A DNA stretch of 64,000 nucleotides. Origin: Pleurodeles waltl (lineage: Eukaryota > Chordata > Amphibia > Caudata > Salamandridae). The notes beneath the pieces were generated by a model. The model saw only the letters and a program-made list of their open reading frames with translations. It was not told the origin of the DNA and ran no database searches. Made by a program: the position numbers and the translations under genes. Shown piece after piece: positions 1 to 11,638 of this stretch (its first letter is position 1; each line of letters opens with the position of its first letter). The stretch is taken from the NCBI RefSeq assembly GCF_031143425.1, contig NC_090446.1:1023391066-1023455065 (forward strand), in the 5' to 3' direction.

Positions 1-830
1 AGAGGAAAATTAGAAAAAGATAGCTATGGGAGACAAGAGGGGTATAGGCAGGTTTAAGAAAAGTTATAAAGATTCATAGGGGTGTAAACAACTGAGAGGC
101 AGATGGAGATAAGTGATACATATTAGAAAGATACAGCTCAGAAAGACAGATAGGAGACAAACAAGAAAGAGGGAGATTAGAGGGGGAGGGATATGTGTGT
201 GAGAGAGGTGAGAAGCTAGTGAGAGTGTTCAGAGAGAATGAGATGGAGAGGGTGGAGGGTGACGTGAGAGAGGTGATAGAGAAAATGATGAGAAAGCACA
301 GAGAAGAGACAGGTGTGAGAGAGATTCACAATAAAGAGACATTGTATGAAGATAGCTGAGAGATGAGAAGGTAGACAGATAGACTGATGAAAAAGTGACA
401 GCTAAAAGAATTGCGACAGTTGAGAAAGTGGTAATAAAGTGACAAAATAGACTGGGTGATAGAGATGTTATACTAGTTAGAGAGTGAGACAAAGTGGTGA
501 TAAGGAGACAGACAAATTAGAAAAGGACAGCAGATGACAAGTTAGGAGACAGGTGAGAAAGAGACAGAGTAAGAGAGGTGAGGGACAAGTGACAGAGATG
601 TGTAAATGAGACAGATAAGAAAAGTCAAGTGAGAGAGAGAAATACTGGTGAAATATGACGAGACCAGTGAGAAAGACTCAGTTGAGATAGAGGAGGAGAC
701 GGGGTGAGAAAGAAACAGCAACAGGTGAGAGAGACAGGTGGGAGAGTTAATTCAAAAATAGACAGTTGAGAGAAGAGATAGAAGAGGGGAGAGTGATAGC
801 AGGTCAATGGTCATATGACATCACTTCATG
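1..830. repeat. Purine-rich degenerate GA/GACAG tract
   Basis: The plus strand is almost all purine, with endlessly varied GAGA, GACAG and GGTGAGA words and no fixed period that I can follow by eye. Serine-rich open frames on the minus strand come from translating this bias and are not genes. The tract probably continues left of the window. Confidence 0.7.
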
Positions 831-2329
831 TGATTTCATTGGTGTCAAAGCACATGTGATTTAACTTTCGCTACCCCTAACATTTTGGTGAATTAATGCC
901 CACGGGAGACCCAAAGTCAGCTTAAGACCAATGAAAACCTGCGATATAAGAGAGACTCAGGAGTCCCTCATCACATTCTGTTGGTGTGTGTGTGTGTGGG
1001 GAGGGGGGTGACATCATTTTGCTAGATCCTCTAAACAATTGAATAAATGGCGCTCTTTGCCACGTGTATTGCAGCACCTACACCTACATGAAGGTGCACT
1101 TTTAGAAATGCATTGCAAGTTGAACAAAAATTGCTACAGCCAATAGATCTCACCTGTGAGACCCACTGTCTTTGGCAATGATTTGTAGCCTTGCTGTTAA
1201 GCAACATGACTGAAAGTAATGTAGAAAGAAAGTTGTATGATGCTGATGTGGTGTCATATTTTTTAGTTGCAGTCCAACACGAATATGCATGCCTAATAAA
1301 CGAGATGAGCATTTTTTTTATTTTACAAATCTGAGATGGATTCATAATTGAAAGGTTGTGCGAAATGCTCTCTTTTCACATTGGGGGAGACAGTTAGGCC
1401 TGGGGAGTGGGTACAGGAGTATGCAAAACAGAGTGAGAGATGGCGGGAGAGAAGGGTGCAAGAAGGATAGGGGTGCGACAAGTGAGAGACAACAATGGGG
1501 AAGCACACAAACAACAGAGGGTGGACGAGCATTCAGTTGCAGAGGCAACAGAGGGTGTGTAGGTGTATGTGAGGAAGTACATGGAAAATGGAGGATGGCT
1601 TTGGTTGGAGAAGCAAACCGGCAAAGGAAGATGAGCAGATGGGGAGGCAAACAGAATAAACATTGGCATAGCCAAAAGACTAGGCTTTGGCCGTCAGATT
1701 TATTGTTTGCAAAGCTGCCGAGCCCTCATTGAATATACCAAAAACAATAAATAAATGCAAAAGTGCTTTTTCTGGTCTAAAAAAATACACATTACCGTAG
1801 TACATCAGGCACTGAAGACAACTACCTTGTGTGTGAGTCTGCTCCTTCTTGCATGCCGTAACGCATAGGAAGTCAGTCAGTGGCTGAAGTCGGCTAACAC
1901 TGGGCCTTGAAACATGCTGGAGTGGGTGGAAGAAAAATGTGAATGACTAAGTCCCAGACTGATGGATGAAGTGTGGTTGAAACCCCTAAGAGTAACTATA
2001 TTACAGATACTTTAAGTTAAATCAAAAAGTCTTGACTAACACAGATCAAAAAAAGCCATCGGTATGGTAATTGCTGCTAGCCTCAACTTTGAGAAAGAAG
2101 GGAAGAAGGAAAGAAAGGAAGTTAAAAAGGAAATAAAAAGAAGGAGAGAAAGAAGATGGAAAGAAGGAAGGAAAGAGAGTTCACAGTATAACATATTGGA
2201 TTGTAAACAACAAATTACACCCTACCTATGTTTAAATAAAATAACTGTTACAAGAGTGCTGCAAATTAAACACAATGAAGTTTAGTTTATTTAAAGACCC
2301 ATTGGTGAAACCAGGTTCAGGAACACAAA
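831..2329. other. Non-coding, nothing recognised
   Basis: I see no domain, terminal repeat or RNA gene here. A (TG)n run followed by a G-run lies near 982-1010. An open frame of 124 codons at 1358-1732 has no recognisable domain and overlaps long frames on the other strand, so I do not call it. A short GGAA/AAGG purine stretch at about 2090-2185 is microsatellite-like. Confidence 0.5.
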
Positions 2330-3274
2330 GGCCCTCATTAGGACTCTGGTGGTCGGCGGTAATATGGTGGAAAGTACTGCCAACAGGCTGGCGGTACTTT
2401 CCACCATACTATGACATTGGCACACCGACCGCCACAGCGGTAACAGCCGCCGGGCTGGTGATATGAATCTCCAGCCCAGCGGCCGTCACTGTACCGCCTG
2501 CAGGATAATGACCCTGCCTACCACCATGGTTTCCGTGGCTTCCTTACCACCATGAAAACCATGGCAGTAGGTACTATCAGTGACAAGGAATCCCTTCCCG
2601 GTCACTGATAGAGGTCTTCCTCACCCCCACCCCCCTCTCAAGATACCCCCCTCACCACCCTTCCTCTCCAAACCCCCCCTACATTCACGTCCCCACTTCA
2701 CACACACACACACACACCCATTCCCACATGCATCCACGCATGCATACATCCATTCACACACACATCTGCACACACTTTCATACATACACGCAGACATGCA
2801 TTCACAGAACACAACATACACGCACTCACACCTACATACATGCACACACATTCAATACGACACACACACCTGCATACATGCACACATAAGTATTCACACA
2901 CACACACACACACACACCACCCCCCACCCCCTCCACTGTCGGAGCACCCACTTACCTGTGGTCAGGGGGTCCTCCAGCAGGAGACGGGACAGGGCGCTGC
3001 TTCCAGCAGCAGCATCCGCCAGCAGAACACCGCCAGGCCATATTATGGGTCATAATACGTCTGGCAGGGGTCTACTGGCGTGGCGCTGCTGGTGGCAGCA
3101 GCGCCACCTTACCGCAATCCGCCAGCATGGCCACAGCCGGTTTCCACCATTCTTCTGGCGAAAATCTGGCTTTGGTCATAATATGGTGGACGTCTGTTAG
3201 CCGTGGCGACGGTCTTTTGGTGCCCGTTGCTGCAGCGGTATGTGGTTTTTACCGCCATTATCATAATGAGGGCC
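2330..3274. mobile_element. Non-autonomous Harbinger (MITE), 945 bp
   Basis: It starts GGCCCTCATTAGGACTCTGG and ends CATAATGAGGGCC, imperfect inverted termini of the same type as the large Harbinger elements in this window. The subterminal DNA has many CCGCC/GGCGG words. The flanking 3-mers (AAA, AAT) do not match exactly, so no target duplication is proven. The centre is a CA-rich run. The same family, inverted, occurs at 56896-57806. It has no coding capacity: a 206-codon frame at 2580-3200 is translated CA repeat. Confidence 0.75.
2698..2925. repeat. CA-rich microsatellite core of the MITE
   Basis: The stretch is made of (CA)n runs mixed with CATGCATAC and CACACATTC words. The sister MITE at 56896-57806 has the complementary TG-rich core at the matching place, so this core belongs to the family and is not a chance local expansion. 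Confidence 0.7.
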
Positions 3275-6130
3275 AATATGTTATACTGTGAAATAGCAGC
3301 AGTCCACTTCAAAAGGAATTGACAACATCATTGGAAGAAGACAGGAACTGATGAAGCTGTATCTGTGCTCACTTCAAATGCACCCTACTATCACTTCAGG
3401 CAGCACTCGCAGCACTCGCACTGAAGGGAACTACCTTGTGTTTGGATGTTCACCTTGTGAAATAGTAAAATGCAGTCACTCAAAGTGACATTAACCAGAG
3501 TCGTAAGTAGGCTGACCCATTGCCCCATGCTGTATGTTATGGAGGGCAAACAAAAATAGGAATGACACAACAACAAACCAGTGGGTGAAGAGAGGTGGCT
3601 GAATGCTCCTTTTAGTACGTATATTTATTTTACATATTATTTTACTGATATCAAAAGGTGTTGGCTAATGCCAGACCTAAAAAGGGGGTTGGCAAGCAGG
3701 GCTGGTGAAGCAAACAGACAAAGGAGGGGGATGGGGAAGCAAGAACTGTGACTAAGGGAGGAAAGGTGAGGGGAAAAACTGATGAGAAAAAAGAACACAA
3801 AATATATGAGAGAGACAGCTGGAAAACACAAGCACTCATGTAGAATGCTTAAACTAAAAGTTAAAAGCAGAGCATGAAGAGGGAGCAGTGGAAGGACTCA
3901 AGTGATGGGTCCCTGCCCCATTGTGTGACAAACCACAAGAGGAACGAAAACCCCCTGAAGCTGACACATAAGAAGCAAGCATATGAGAGTGACAATAAAA
4001 GCCGAACAGTGGTAAGCAATGGTGTTTTCTAAGCTCACTGCAAGCTAGCAATATTTCTTGCAACAGCCAGTGCATGTGCTGTCTTAGGTGACACCTAAAA
4101 AGAAATACTCCTATTAGTGAATATACATAAAGTTGCCACTTTTGGGTTTTCATATCATTTGAAACATTCTGCAATCGGGAGATCTATTTTACAATACCTG
4201 TCTGTGATTCATTCTCAACCAGCTTCATTTCTCCAGTTGTAAGTGAAATCTGTTAACACAAAATTCTGCATATCCTAAATTGGGAACTGTGATTTCCAAT
4301 TGCGGATGGTACTTTGTGCACAATTACATTTGCAATATATACCTGCAAAAATAATTTGTGGAATCCCCTCTCAGTTTGCAAATGTATTTTTATAAGAAAT
4401 GTTGTACATACTGTTACATAGTGCATAAGAATGTATCAGGAAGGGTAGTAATATATATATAGGAGGATCTGAAATTGATGGGTGGTAAGTGCTCAACATA
4501 GACATTATAATACAAACAGGTTTTTTTCCCCTGCAGATTATGAGTGTCAGAGAGTATCTTTCAAGTTCAGACTCGTTGGCTCATTAATGGACTACCGTTA
4601 GTTTTGGATAAAGGCTTTTAAATCTTAGAAAATCAAGACCTCTTTTTGTAGCTGACAGCCAGCCAGATAGGTGATGGTAGTCGAGGGTAGAGGTGTGAGT
4701 AAAAAAGTTGAGTCTTAGCTTAGAATGAGACTGAGTAGCTCAATATTTAAGAAGGGTAAGGTTTTGAGAGAAAGATATGGTAAGAGAGGATACCAAAAAA
4801 AACAAAGCAGGTGAGGGTATCAACATAAGGCGCAGTGCAGAGGGAAAAGAGGGGAGGAAATAGGACTGAGCTTTGTGGGACTTCTGCTGGCATGAAGAGT
4901 GAGGAGCACCAACTGGGAGGTAAACCAGCTTAATGTCATTTTTCACTACTCCAAGGCCTACCTCTTCCATGGGATAACACTGGCTTACCTTTTTACATTT
5001 AATAAGTAATAGCTTTCATTTGGGAGTAGTAAGAAATGTTGAGTTTGGTTTTTAAAGAATTGTAACTTAGAACTCTCTTTAATGGTAAAGTTGGATTTGA
5101 AATCACAGTTCTCAAAATGCCACTATTAAAAGGTTGCTTTTTCTTGTCCTAACCATTTGGTGCTTGCAGCCTGTTCCTGGGTCACATGACTAGGTGAGGT
5201 AGGCAGTTTGCCTTTGTGTATTTCGTCCAGACAGCATCACAATAGAGGGTCTGGGTGTTGACAGGATGGGCCAACCTGGCTTAATGGGGGGCGGGCACTG
5301 TCTCCTACCACACTTGCACTTCAAAGGCATTGGCCCAGCTCACAAAGGACTGTGACAGGCTCAGTCTGGGGCACGGAGGCAAGAAATTCTAGACACCTCT
5401 GTAGGGGGAACCTCCGGAAGCTTCTCCCACTTCAAAGTAAGCACCAGGTATAAAAAGAGGACCTTCAGACCCACACTTGAGTACCCCCTGCCAGTGCTTA
5501 GTTTTTAAAACTATAAGTGCCAAGGCCCTCATCAGGAGGCCACTGCAGCTTGTATCACACATTGTCCCTACTAGGGCAGCCAATAATAGTACCACCACAA
5601 CTACTAACCATCACACTCGTACAAGTGTGACAATTCAGACTATTCCAGGCCCACTAGAGTAGCTTGGGAGGCAGGTAATACTCATTTTAATGTATATTGA
5701 ATTAATACACAACTGTTGATATCCTCATCTTTAAATTAGGCAGCGCCATCATGTGTTGCACAAGCGACAATTAATCTGAGCACCAGAAACCTCTTGTTCA
5801 AATTAAGCCCTGCCTCCTGCCTGCTGCCTGAGGCCTGGCTTGCTTACTGAGAAGGAAAATTGGACCTGTTCCCCTCATCCCAGGCCTAGTGACTCCAAAA
5901 GTCACAATTCTGAAAATGCCACTTTTAGAAAGTTCCCATTTTCCTTTTCCAGCCTGTATCCTGGGTCACAGGACGAGGTGTAGCTGGCAGTTGGCCTTTA
6001 TGTGCTGCTCCCAGACAGTGAGTCAAAAGCAGAATAGGTTTTGGCAGGATGGAGCACCTCTAACTGGATGAGGGAAGAATCTGTAACATACCACACTTGC
6101 ACATCACAAAGGCTCTGCCTGAGCACAATC
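3275..6130. other. Non-coding, old dispersed repeats
   Basis: I find no gene here. Two segments, about 5090-5280 and 5885-6060, are diverged direct copies: both read from a 'tcacaattct.aaaatgcca' motif through 'cctgggtcac' to a GGCAG-TTTGCCTTT-like stretch. They look like two copies of one old retroelement. A related sequence on the minus strand appears near 31090-31370. Confidence 0.5.
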
Positions 6131-6726
6131 CCAAAGGTTTGACATTATGACTTTGGCGGACTGTTTGCGAGACTGCAGCAGTGGCGGGCATAAAAAAAAG
6201 CCAAAATCGATACCACCAGGACTCAGAAGGGCAGGAATGAGGTGGTTCCACCATGCCGACAACCCTCCACCCACCAGATTATGACCCTCAAATCACCACA
6301 GCGGTCCTACCATTGAGGAAAACCATTGGCGGTCTGAACCGCTACGCACATAATACACTCCTGCCAGAACACAACGCCACATTGGACAGTTTGAAAACCC
6401 CACACCTGACACACATACACACAGCAGACACACCTATTCACAGCACTATTTAACACACCCCTACATAACCCACAATACTTTGTGACTAAAATGACCACAA
6501 CATACATCGAGAATTCACAAACCTATTACTCAGCACTTCTACACCATAGGCACATTTACATATCACAATCGCCACACACCTGCACAAACAGCATTATACA
6601 CACATCACAACTACACACAAACACCACAATCAATCAGCAACCACAGCAAAACACCCCCATCCCACCAAGCACCCTACACTGCACCCTACACACACAACAC
6701 CCTGCCTCATCCACAACACAACCACC

Positions 6727-7003
6727 ATGTCACGTCAAAAGCACCCACGCTTCACAGTCGATGAGTTGAGGGTCATGGTCGATGAAATCATCAGGGTTGA
6801 GCCACAACTGTTTGGAGCACAGGTACAGCAAACATCCATAGCCAGGAAGATGGAGTTATGGCAGAGAATAGTCGACAGGGTCAAATCAGTGGGCAACCAT
6901 CCACGCACAAGGGAGGACATCAGGAAGAGTTGGAACGACCTACAGGGGAAGGTGCCTTGCACGGCTTTACAACACCAGATAGCTATGCACAAGACTATTG
7001 GTG
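6727..7003 (+). pseudogene. SANT1 of element A, exon 1 (truncated)
   Basis: This encodes the N-terminal part of a Harbinger SANT/Myb-like DNA-binding protein, the usual partner of the transposase. The start MSRQ.HPRF is shared with copy E (55837, minus strand) and resembles copy C. The core is a helix-turn-helix of MSANTD/NAIF1 type: E-LRVMV near the start, then ARKMELWQRIVDRV, then a PRTREDIRKSWNDL recognition helix. The frame is open for about 93 codons and then runs into foreign retrotransposon DNA near 7003, so the tail and the splice donor are lost. Copies C and E have a complete 379 nt exon here. It is disrupted and not expected to work. Confidence 0.85.
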
Positions 7004-7668
7004 AAAAAGTGTGAGGTTACCTATGTGGTAGACCTGGGCACTGCCAGGAATCCCCTTAGGGTGCTCCATGTCAACCTCCTAAAACCCTACTATGACAGGG
7101 CTGATCTCACCCTGCTCATGGCAACTGATGAGGGACACGAAGAAGAGAGTGACCCTCTCCCTGATCTCTTCTCCACCACTGAAGCTGATTGCTTAGTGGA
7201 GGGAGTAGTACTTGTAGATTGTCTTACTGCTGAACAGAAAGACAACTGTGTAAATCTTTTAAGTCCGTTTTCTGAACTCTTCTCACTGATACCAGGTACC
7301 ACTACTTGGTGTGAGCACACAATCAATACCGGAGACAGTTTACCTGTCAAAAGTAAGATTTATAGGCAGCCTGACCATGTCAGGGACTGCATAAAACAAG
7401 AGGTTCAGAAAATGTTAGACTTAGGAGTGATTGAGCCTTCAGAAAGCCCATATGCTAGCCCAGTGGTGCTTGTCCCAAGCCCTCACAGTAAGGATGATAA
7501 AAGAGAGATGAGGTTTTGTGTTGACTATAGAGGTCTCAACCAAGTAACCAAGACAGATGCTCACCCTATACCCAGGGCAGATGAGGTGATAGATACACTG
7601 GCCTCTGCCAAGTATCTAAGCACTTTTGATTTGACTGCAGGGTATTGGCAGATTAAGTTATTAGAAGA
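7004..7668 (+). mobile_element. Ty3/gypsy pol fragment with IN before RT (Gmr1-like)
   Basis: One open frame (from 6998) first shows the end of an integrase: VVDLG, then RVLHVNLLKPY. After a linker of about 85 residues comes the N-terminal half of a Ty3/gypsy reverse transcriptase: E-H-I-TGD, a GVIEPS-S-Y-SPVVLV block, RFCVDYRGLN, then STFDLTAGYWQI, which holds the first catalytic aspartate. The fragment stops there and Harbinger sequence resumes near 7670. It has no LTRs, RNase H or YADD block. Integrase upstream of RT is opposite to normal Ty3/gypsy order but is the known layout of Gmr1-type elements of deuterostomes. Both edges are uncertain by about 10 bp. Confidence 0.8.
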
Positions 7669-8158
7669 TGCTACCGCAGCACCCAAACAGTCCCCAATTC
7701 ACCCATCTCCCACTACACGTCCCACCTTATCACCTAATGGCCCTCTCCTGCATGCCACACCACCACCCTGGCCCAATGCCCACACACTCCCTGCCAAGTG
7801 CATGGATAGCACAGCCATTACCTATCACTCCCACTCCCACAATGCACCAGCCCACCTACAGCAATAGCTGCAATGTACACTCCACATCACATCACTTGCA
7901 CGTATGTCTGTTGCACCAGACACAACAACTGGATGCTTCGACTGAGGACCACAACATGGCAATGACAGTGATGCAATGGCACTATACAATGCAAAACATC
8001 CCCTTCTGAGCATGGTACACATGCCACAATCTACCACCACAAATTGTGTTAGCACAGCTCCACCTGTCATTGCCATTGCTGGGAATCAAGTCAAGCCACT
8101 GTATGACAGACAATCAATCACATCTCCACCATATAACCCTTGTTCACTCCATCCATAG

Positions 8159-8992
8159 GTACCCCTGCCACTGCCACCACAGAGAGGATACCATAGACAG
8201 CCAGCCCTCCTCAGGATCAAGGCCCCAGTGAGGACAATGCCTCTGGATGTCTGGACAGTGACCACCTACCTGGCCCATCTGGGACCCCTGGTCAGTCTAC
8301 CACTCCCTGCCTCACCCTGCCCACATCAAACCCCCCCCCAGCTGTGGCACCAACATCACATCCAACCCTTCGTCCCCAAAATGGTGCCCCAAGGACTGTA
8401 CAATCAATTGTGTGTTCCACAGTACAGGGACCTGAGTCACCCCCTCACATCCAAGACAATGAAGGTTCTGCTAACACTGGGAATGGGCACACCAGTGCCA
8501 GGGGCACAGGCACCTGGGGGCAGTGGGTGTGGGAGGGGGTCTGTGGGCCAGAGGATGGGGCAACCAAGACAGTCACCTGACCAGGAAGCCATCTCCCAAG
8601 TCCTGGGAGCATATCATCAATTCCAGGACAGGATGGGCCAGATAATAACCATGTTGGGGGAAAACCAGAGGCTGCAGAGGGAATACCACCAGGAGGTCAT
8701 GCAGCACTGGCAGGCCCACAATGCCACCATGGCCTCCATTGCAAGGGTGCTAAAGGACATCCACACCACCCTGCGTGCTTCTCCCACCCACCAGCAGGCC
8801 CCTTCCACTTGGCACATCACATCTGAGCCAACTACATCTGCTGCTTCTAGTGGAATGGAGGCCCTGTTATGGGAACCCCAGGCCTCAGGCACCCCTCTGT
8901 CTGTAGCTGAAGAACATCCCCCCAAACGTGGACATCCATCCAGACATCTGGCTGGAGCAGATGCCAAGACCAAACCCACTGCCAGGAAGTGA
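8159..8992 (+). pseudogene. SANT1 of element A, exon 2 (C-terminal part)
   Basis: The exon follows a splice acceptor (ccatccatag at 8149-8158) and starts GTACC like copy C, consistent with a phase-1 junction. Its frames encode the Ser/Pro/Thr-rich linker, then a predicted helical segment (AYHQFQDRMGQI, ENQRLQREYHQEVM), then the family's basic end 'R-L..AD.KTKPTARK' before a stop at 8990-8992. The reading frame changes inside the exon: the linker reads in one frame and the coiled segment in another. With exon 1 broken by the retrotransposon it cannot make the full protein. A canonical AATAAA lies about 180 bp downstream. Confidence 0.75.
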
Positions 8993-9172
8993 CCCTCTCC
9001 TGATTAAACTCCCTTGTGTGCCACTATGACTCCCTGTTGACTGTTCACTGACATTACTCCATTTTCCAATGGCCCATGGACACTGGACCTGTGATACCAA
9101 CAACGGCGCCACCTACTCTGAGGATACCATCCACCATGACCCCACTCATCACCTGTTTGCCACTGTATGCAC

Positions 9173-9178
9173 AATAAA
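9173..9178 (+). promoter_or_regulatory. Polyadenylation signal of SANT1-A
   Basis: The AATAAA hexamer in 'gcacaataaacact' lies downstream of the SANT1 stop. Copies C (41241) and E (54122-54127, minus strand) keep AATAAACAC at the equivalent place, which supports it as the SANT1 polyadenylation signal. Confidence 0.65.
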
Positions 9179-9966
9179 CACTGTAGATCACAGCAACTGC
9201 AGTTGTGTCCTTATTTGCACACATACAAATGTTTGGTCTGCAAACTTGTCATGTGGGTATGGCCCCCTAGTCCACCATGCAGTGAAATGGACTGCAGAGG
9301 GAGGCATCCTCTGTAGGAGTCGCAGAACAACAAAAATGGCCCAGGGTTGATGTAAGGGAGTCACAAGTACAGCCACACGCCACAGTAAATCAGACTATCC
9401 AACCTGAAAAAAGATCATGACATAGACTACCATCAGGTTTGTAGGCATGGTACCACACAAAGCACATATACAATACATAGGTGTCCTGTCCAGTGTGGAT
9501 AGCCATTCAAACAGGCCACAACAGATATCACTTCCACATCACCAGTTTTAGGTAATATACCACAAAACACTCTAGCTGCCATCTGTATAGCGCTTAATTC
9601 AACTCTGTGAACAGTTACCAAAGGCTAATTAACATGAATGGATCAAGCAAAAGCCAGGAGTGCCAAAGATGAACAGGACACTGTCACTTGCTGGAATGAC
9701 ATGAGAATAGGAGAATGCAGGACACACACCACAACACATGGATGTCCATAGGAGATGTCAGTCTTGCAACCTGCAGAGGGTGCACACATGGTAGTAAAGA
9801 TCCATAATCAGTCAGCAGCTTACATGCATTCAGACTCCTCACATAACACACACATAGGGATAGGAACACTTTACACCACCACTGAGAATCCATATGAGGA
9901 GGACCATTGACAGCAAAGTATGTTGAAATAGTGCACATGCAAATAAACACACAGCATACCTGTATG

Positions 9967-10960
9967 TTACTGGAAGTACTGACTGATGAGCTCTGCCCTG
10001 GTCTCAGCTGCACCTTCCTCATCTGCCTCCTTATCACTTGCCAGTTCTGCATCACTGCGCACTGGTCCAGCTGTCTCCTCATCATCAGCTAGTAAGGTTA
10101 TCTAACATCTCAGCGCCAGATCTGGCAGACCATCTGGGAACTGTAGAGGAGAGCACCTCCAGAGACGTGCAGGCACCTGAATCTGGCCTTCAGGAGGCCA
10201 AATGTTCATTCAATTACATGCCTCGTCCTGCCGTGGGCCTCATTAAAATGGAGTTACCCTTCAGTGGCAGGATACCTCACTGGTTGTTAACAGCCAGGGA
10301 AGGTTAGGATAGCCAGAGTCACCTGTGTGCACAGAGGTAGGACCAGTCACAATACAGGTACAAACACAGAGAAGATTGTGATGGCAGGTGCTATTACAGA
10401 GACCCACATCCAATTGCATACATACCAATGAGCCAAGCTCTCTCTCTCTCTGTAGTCGTACCATCATGTCGGGACATTGCTGTTCCTCAGAATGTAGGAG
10501 TCATGCACAGATCCAGAAAACGTGGCTGTCACTTGGGAAATGTATTGGTCTGCCACACACACCACCTGAATATTGATGATAGTTTTTCCTGTTCCTAAAC
10601 ACCTGTTCATTGGCACTGGGAGGGACCACGGCTACATAGGTGCCATCTAAGGCCCTATCACATGAGGGATGTGTCCCATATCATAGAAGTCTGCCTTCAC
10701 ATAGGGCAAATCCCCTTATTGGGGGAAACCTGATGTAGCTGTCCATGTGTTTCAATAAAGCACACAGTACATCCTTCAGCACAAGACTGAACATGGTCTG
10801 GTACATCTCTGCTGCCAAGCCCACTGTAACCTGGAAGGAGCCTGTGGCAAGAAAATGTAGCACTGACAGAACTTGAACTGTGGGAGGGATGGCATAGGGA
10901 TTACCTATGGCAGGAAATAGATCAGTTTTAGAAATGGGGTCTCTAGTTGGCAGAGATATT
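9967..10960 (-). pseudogene. Harbinger transposase (HARBI1-like) of element A, decayed
   Basis: Read on the minus strand this is a degraded DDE transposase. The N-terminal part reads LHFLATGSFQVTVGLA at about 10863-10800. Blocks equivalent to the middle of copy E follow, and the acidic C-terminus ends ISQYFQ and stops at 9967-9969, like copy E's IQQYFQ. An intron of 113 bp (10323-10435; GTATGT donor, CACACAG acceptor) sits in phase 1 just before the GDSGYP codons, at the same place as in C and F2. Frameshifts and stops are frequent. Everything upstream of about 10960, including exon 1, is missing. Confidence 0.8.
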
Positions 10961-11638
10961 CATCTTTGTCCAAATAGGGACCACAATAATAGTCAGGGTA
11001 AGTCACACACAATCCAAATTATCCTGTGCACACCCTCTGGTAGCATGGCACTGATCATTCAGGCTTAACTTAGAAGGCAATGTGTAAAGTATTTGTTTAA
11101 TAGATCATGCAATAACACAGTGAAAACACCACAAAAATACACCACACAGGTTTAGAAAAATGTATGGCATTTATCTAGTTAAATTAAGGTCAAAACGATA
11201 AAGATTCAATAAGTACCAGTTGAAATATCATAAAAGAGTCTAAGGCTCATATATATACTCTGTTTTTGCTGGATTTGCTTAATTTCTTTTTTTACGTAAA
11301 TAAAGCGCAAACTTAACTCCATATTTATATTTTGACGCTAGACCCATCTAGCATCAAAAATATGGAGTTAGCCTCATTTTAAGGATGTGTGAAACCACCT
11401 TGCATCAATGAGATACCAGGTAGGCGTTCCCGTCCAAAAATGACTCAAACACCTTAGTGCCATATTATTCCGAAAGGGCAAAAATGATGCACTGGTGGGA
11501 GGCGGACCCGAAAAATGACACCAAACCCGTTTTGCGTAAAAATTTAACACCTGGGTCAGGGCAGGTGTTAAAATGAGGCAAACACACCACTACTTTACGA
11601 AAACACGCACAAGCAACATCACAGACCAACAGGACAAC

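Larger units (their letters stand above)
6130..10990. mobile_element. Harbinger element A (family 1), decayed
   Basis: It has the same gene order and strands as copy C (SANT1 on plus, transposase on minus) and parallels C through the AC-rich leader, both SANT1 exons and the transposase body. The left terminus is eroded; a Harbinger-like 'ttatgactttggcgga' lies near 6145. On the right it stops in the transposase N-terminal coding region, so transposase exon 1, SANT2 and the right terminal repeat are gone. A Gmr1-like retrotransposon fragment interrupts SANT1. Both edges are approximate. Confidence 0.7.

Noticed and set aside
229..807. Ser/Leu-rich minus-strand frames
   Set aside because: They are the complement of the GA-rich tract.
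1358..1732. 124-codon frame
   Set aside because: No domain, and equally long frames lie on the opposite strand.
2580..3200. 206-codon His/Thr-rich frame
   Set aside because: It is translated CA microsatellite within a MITE.
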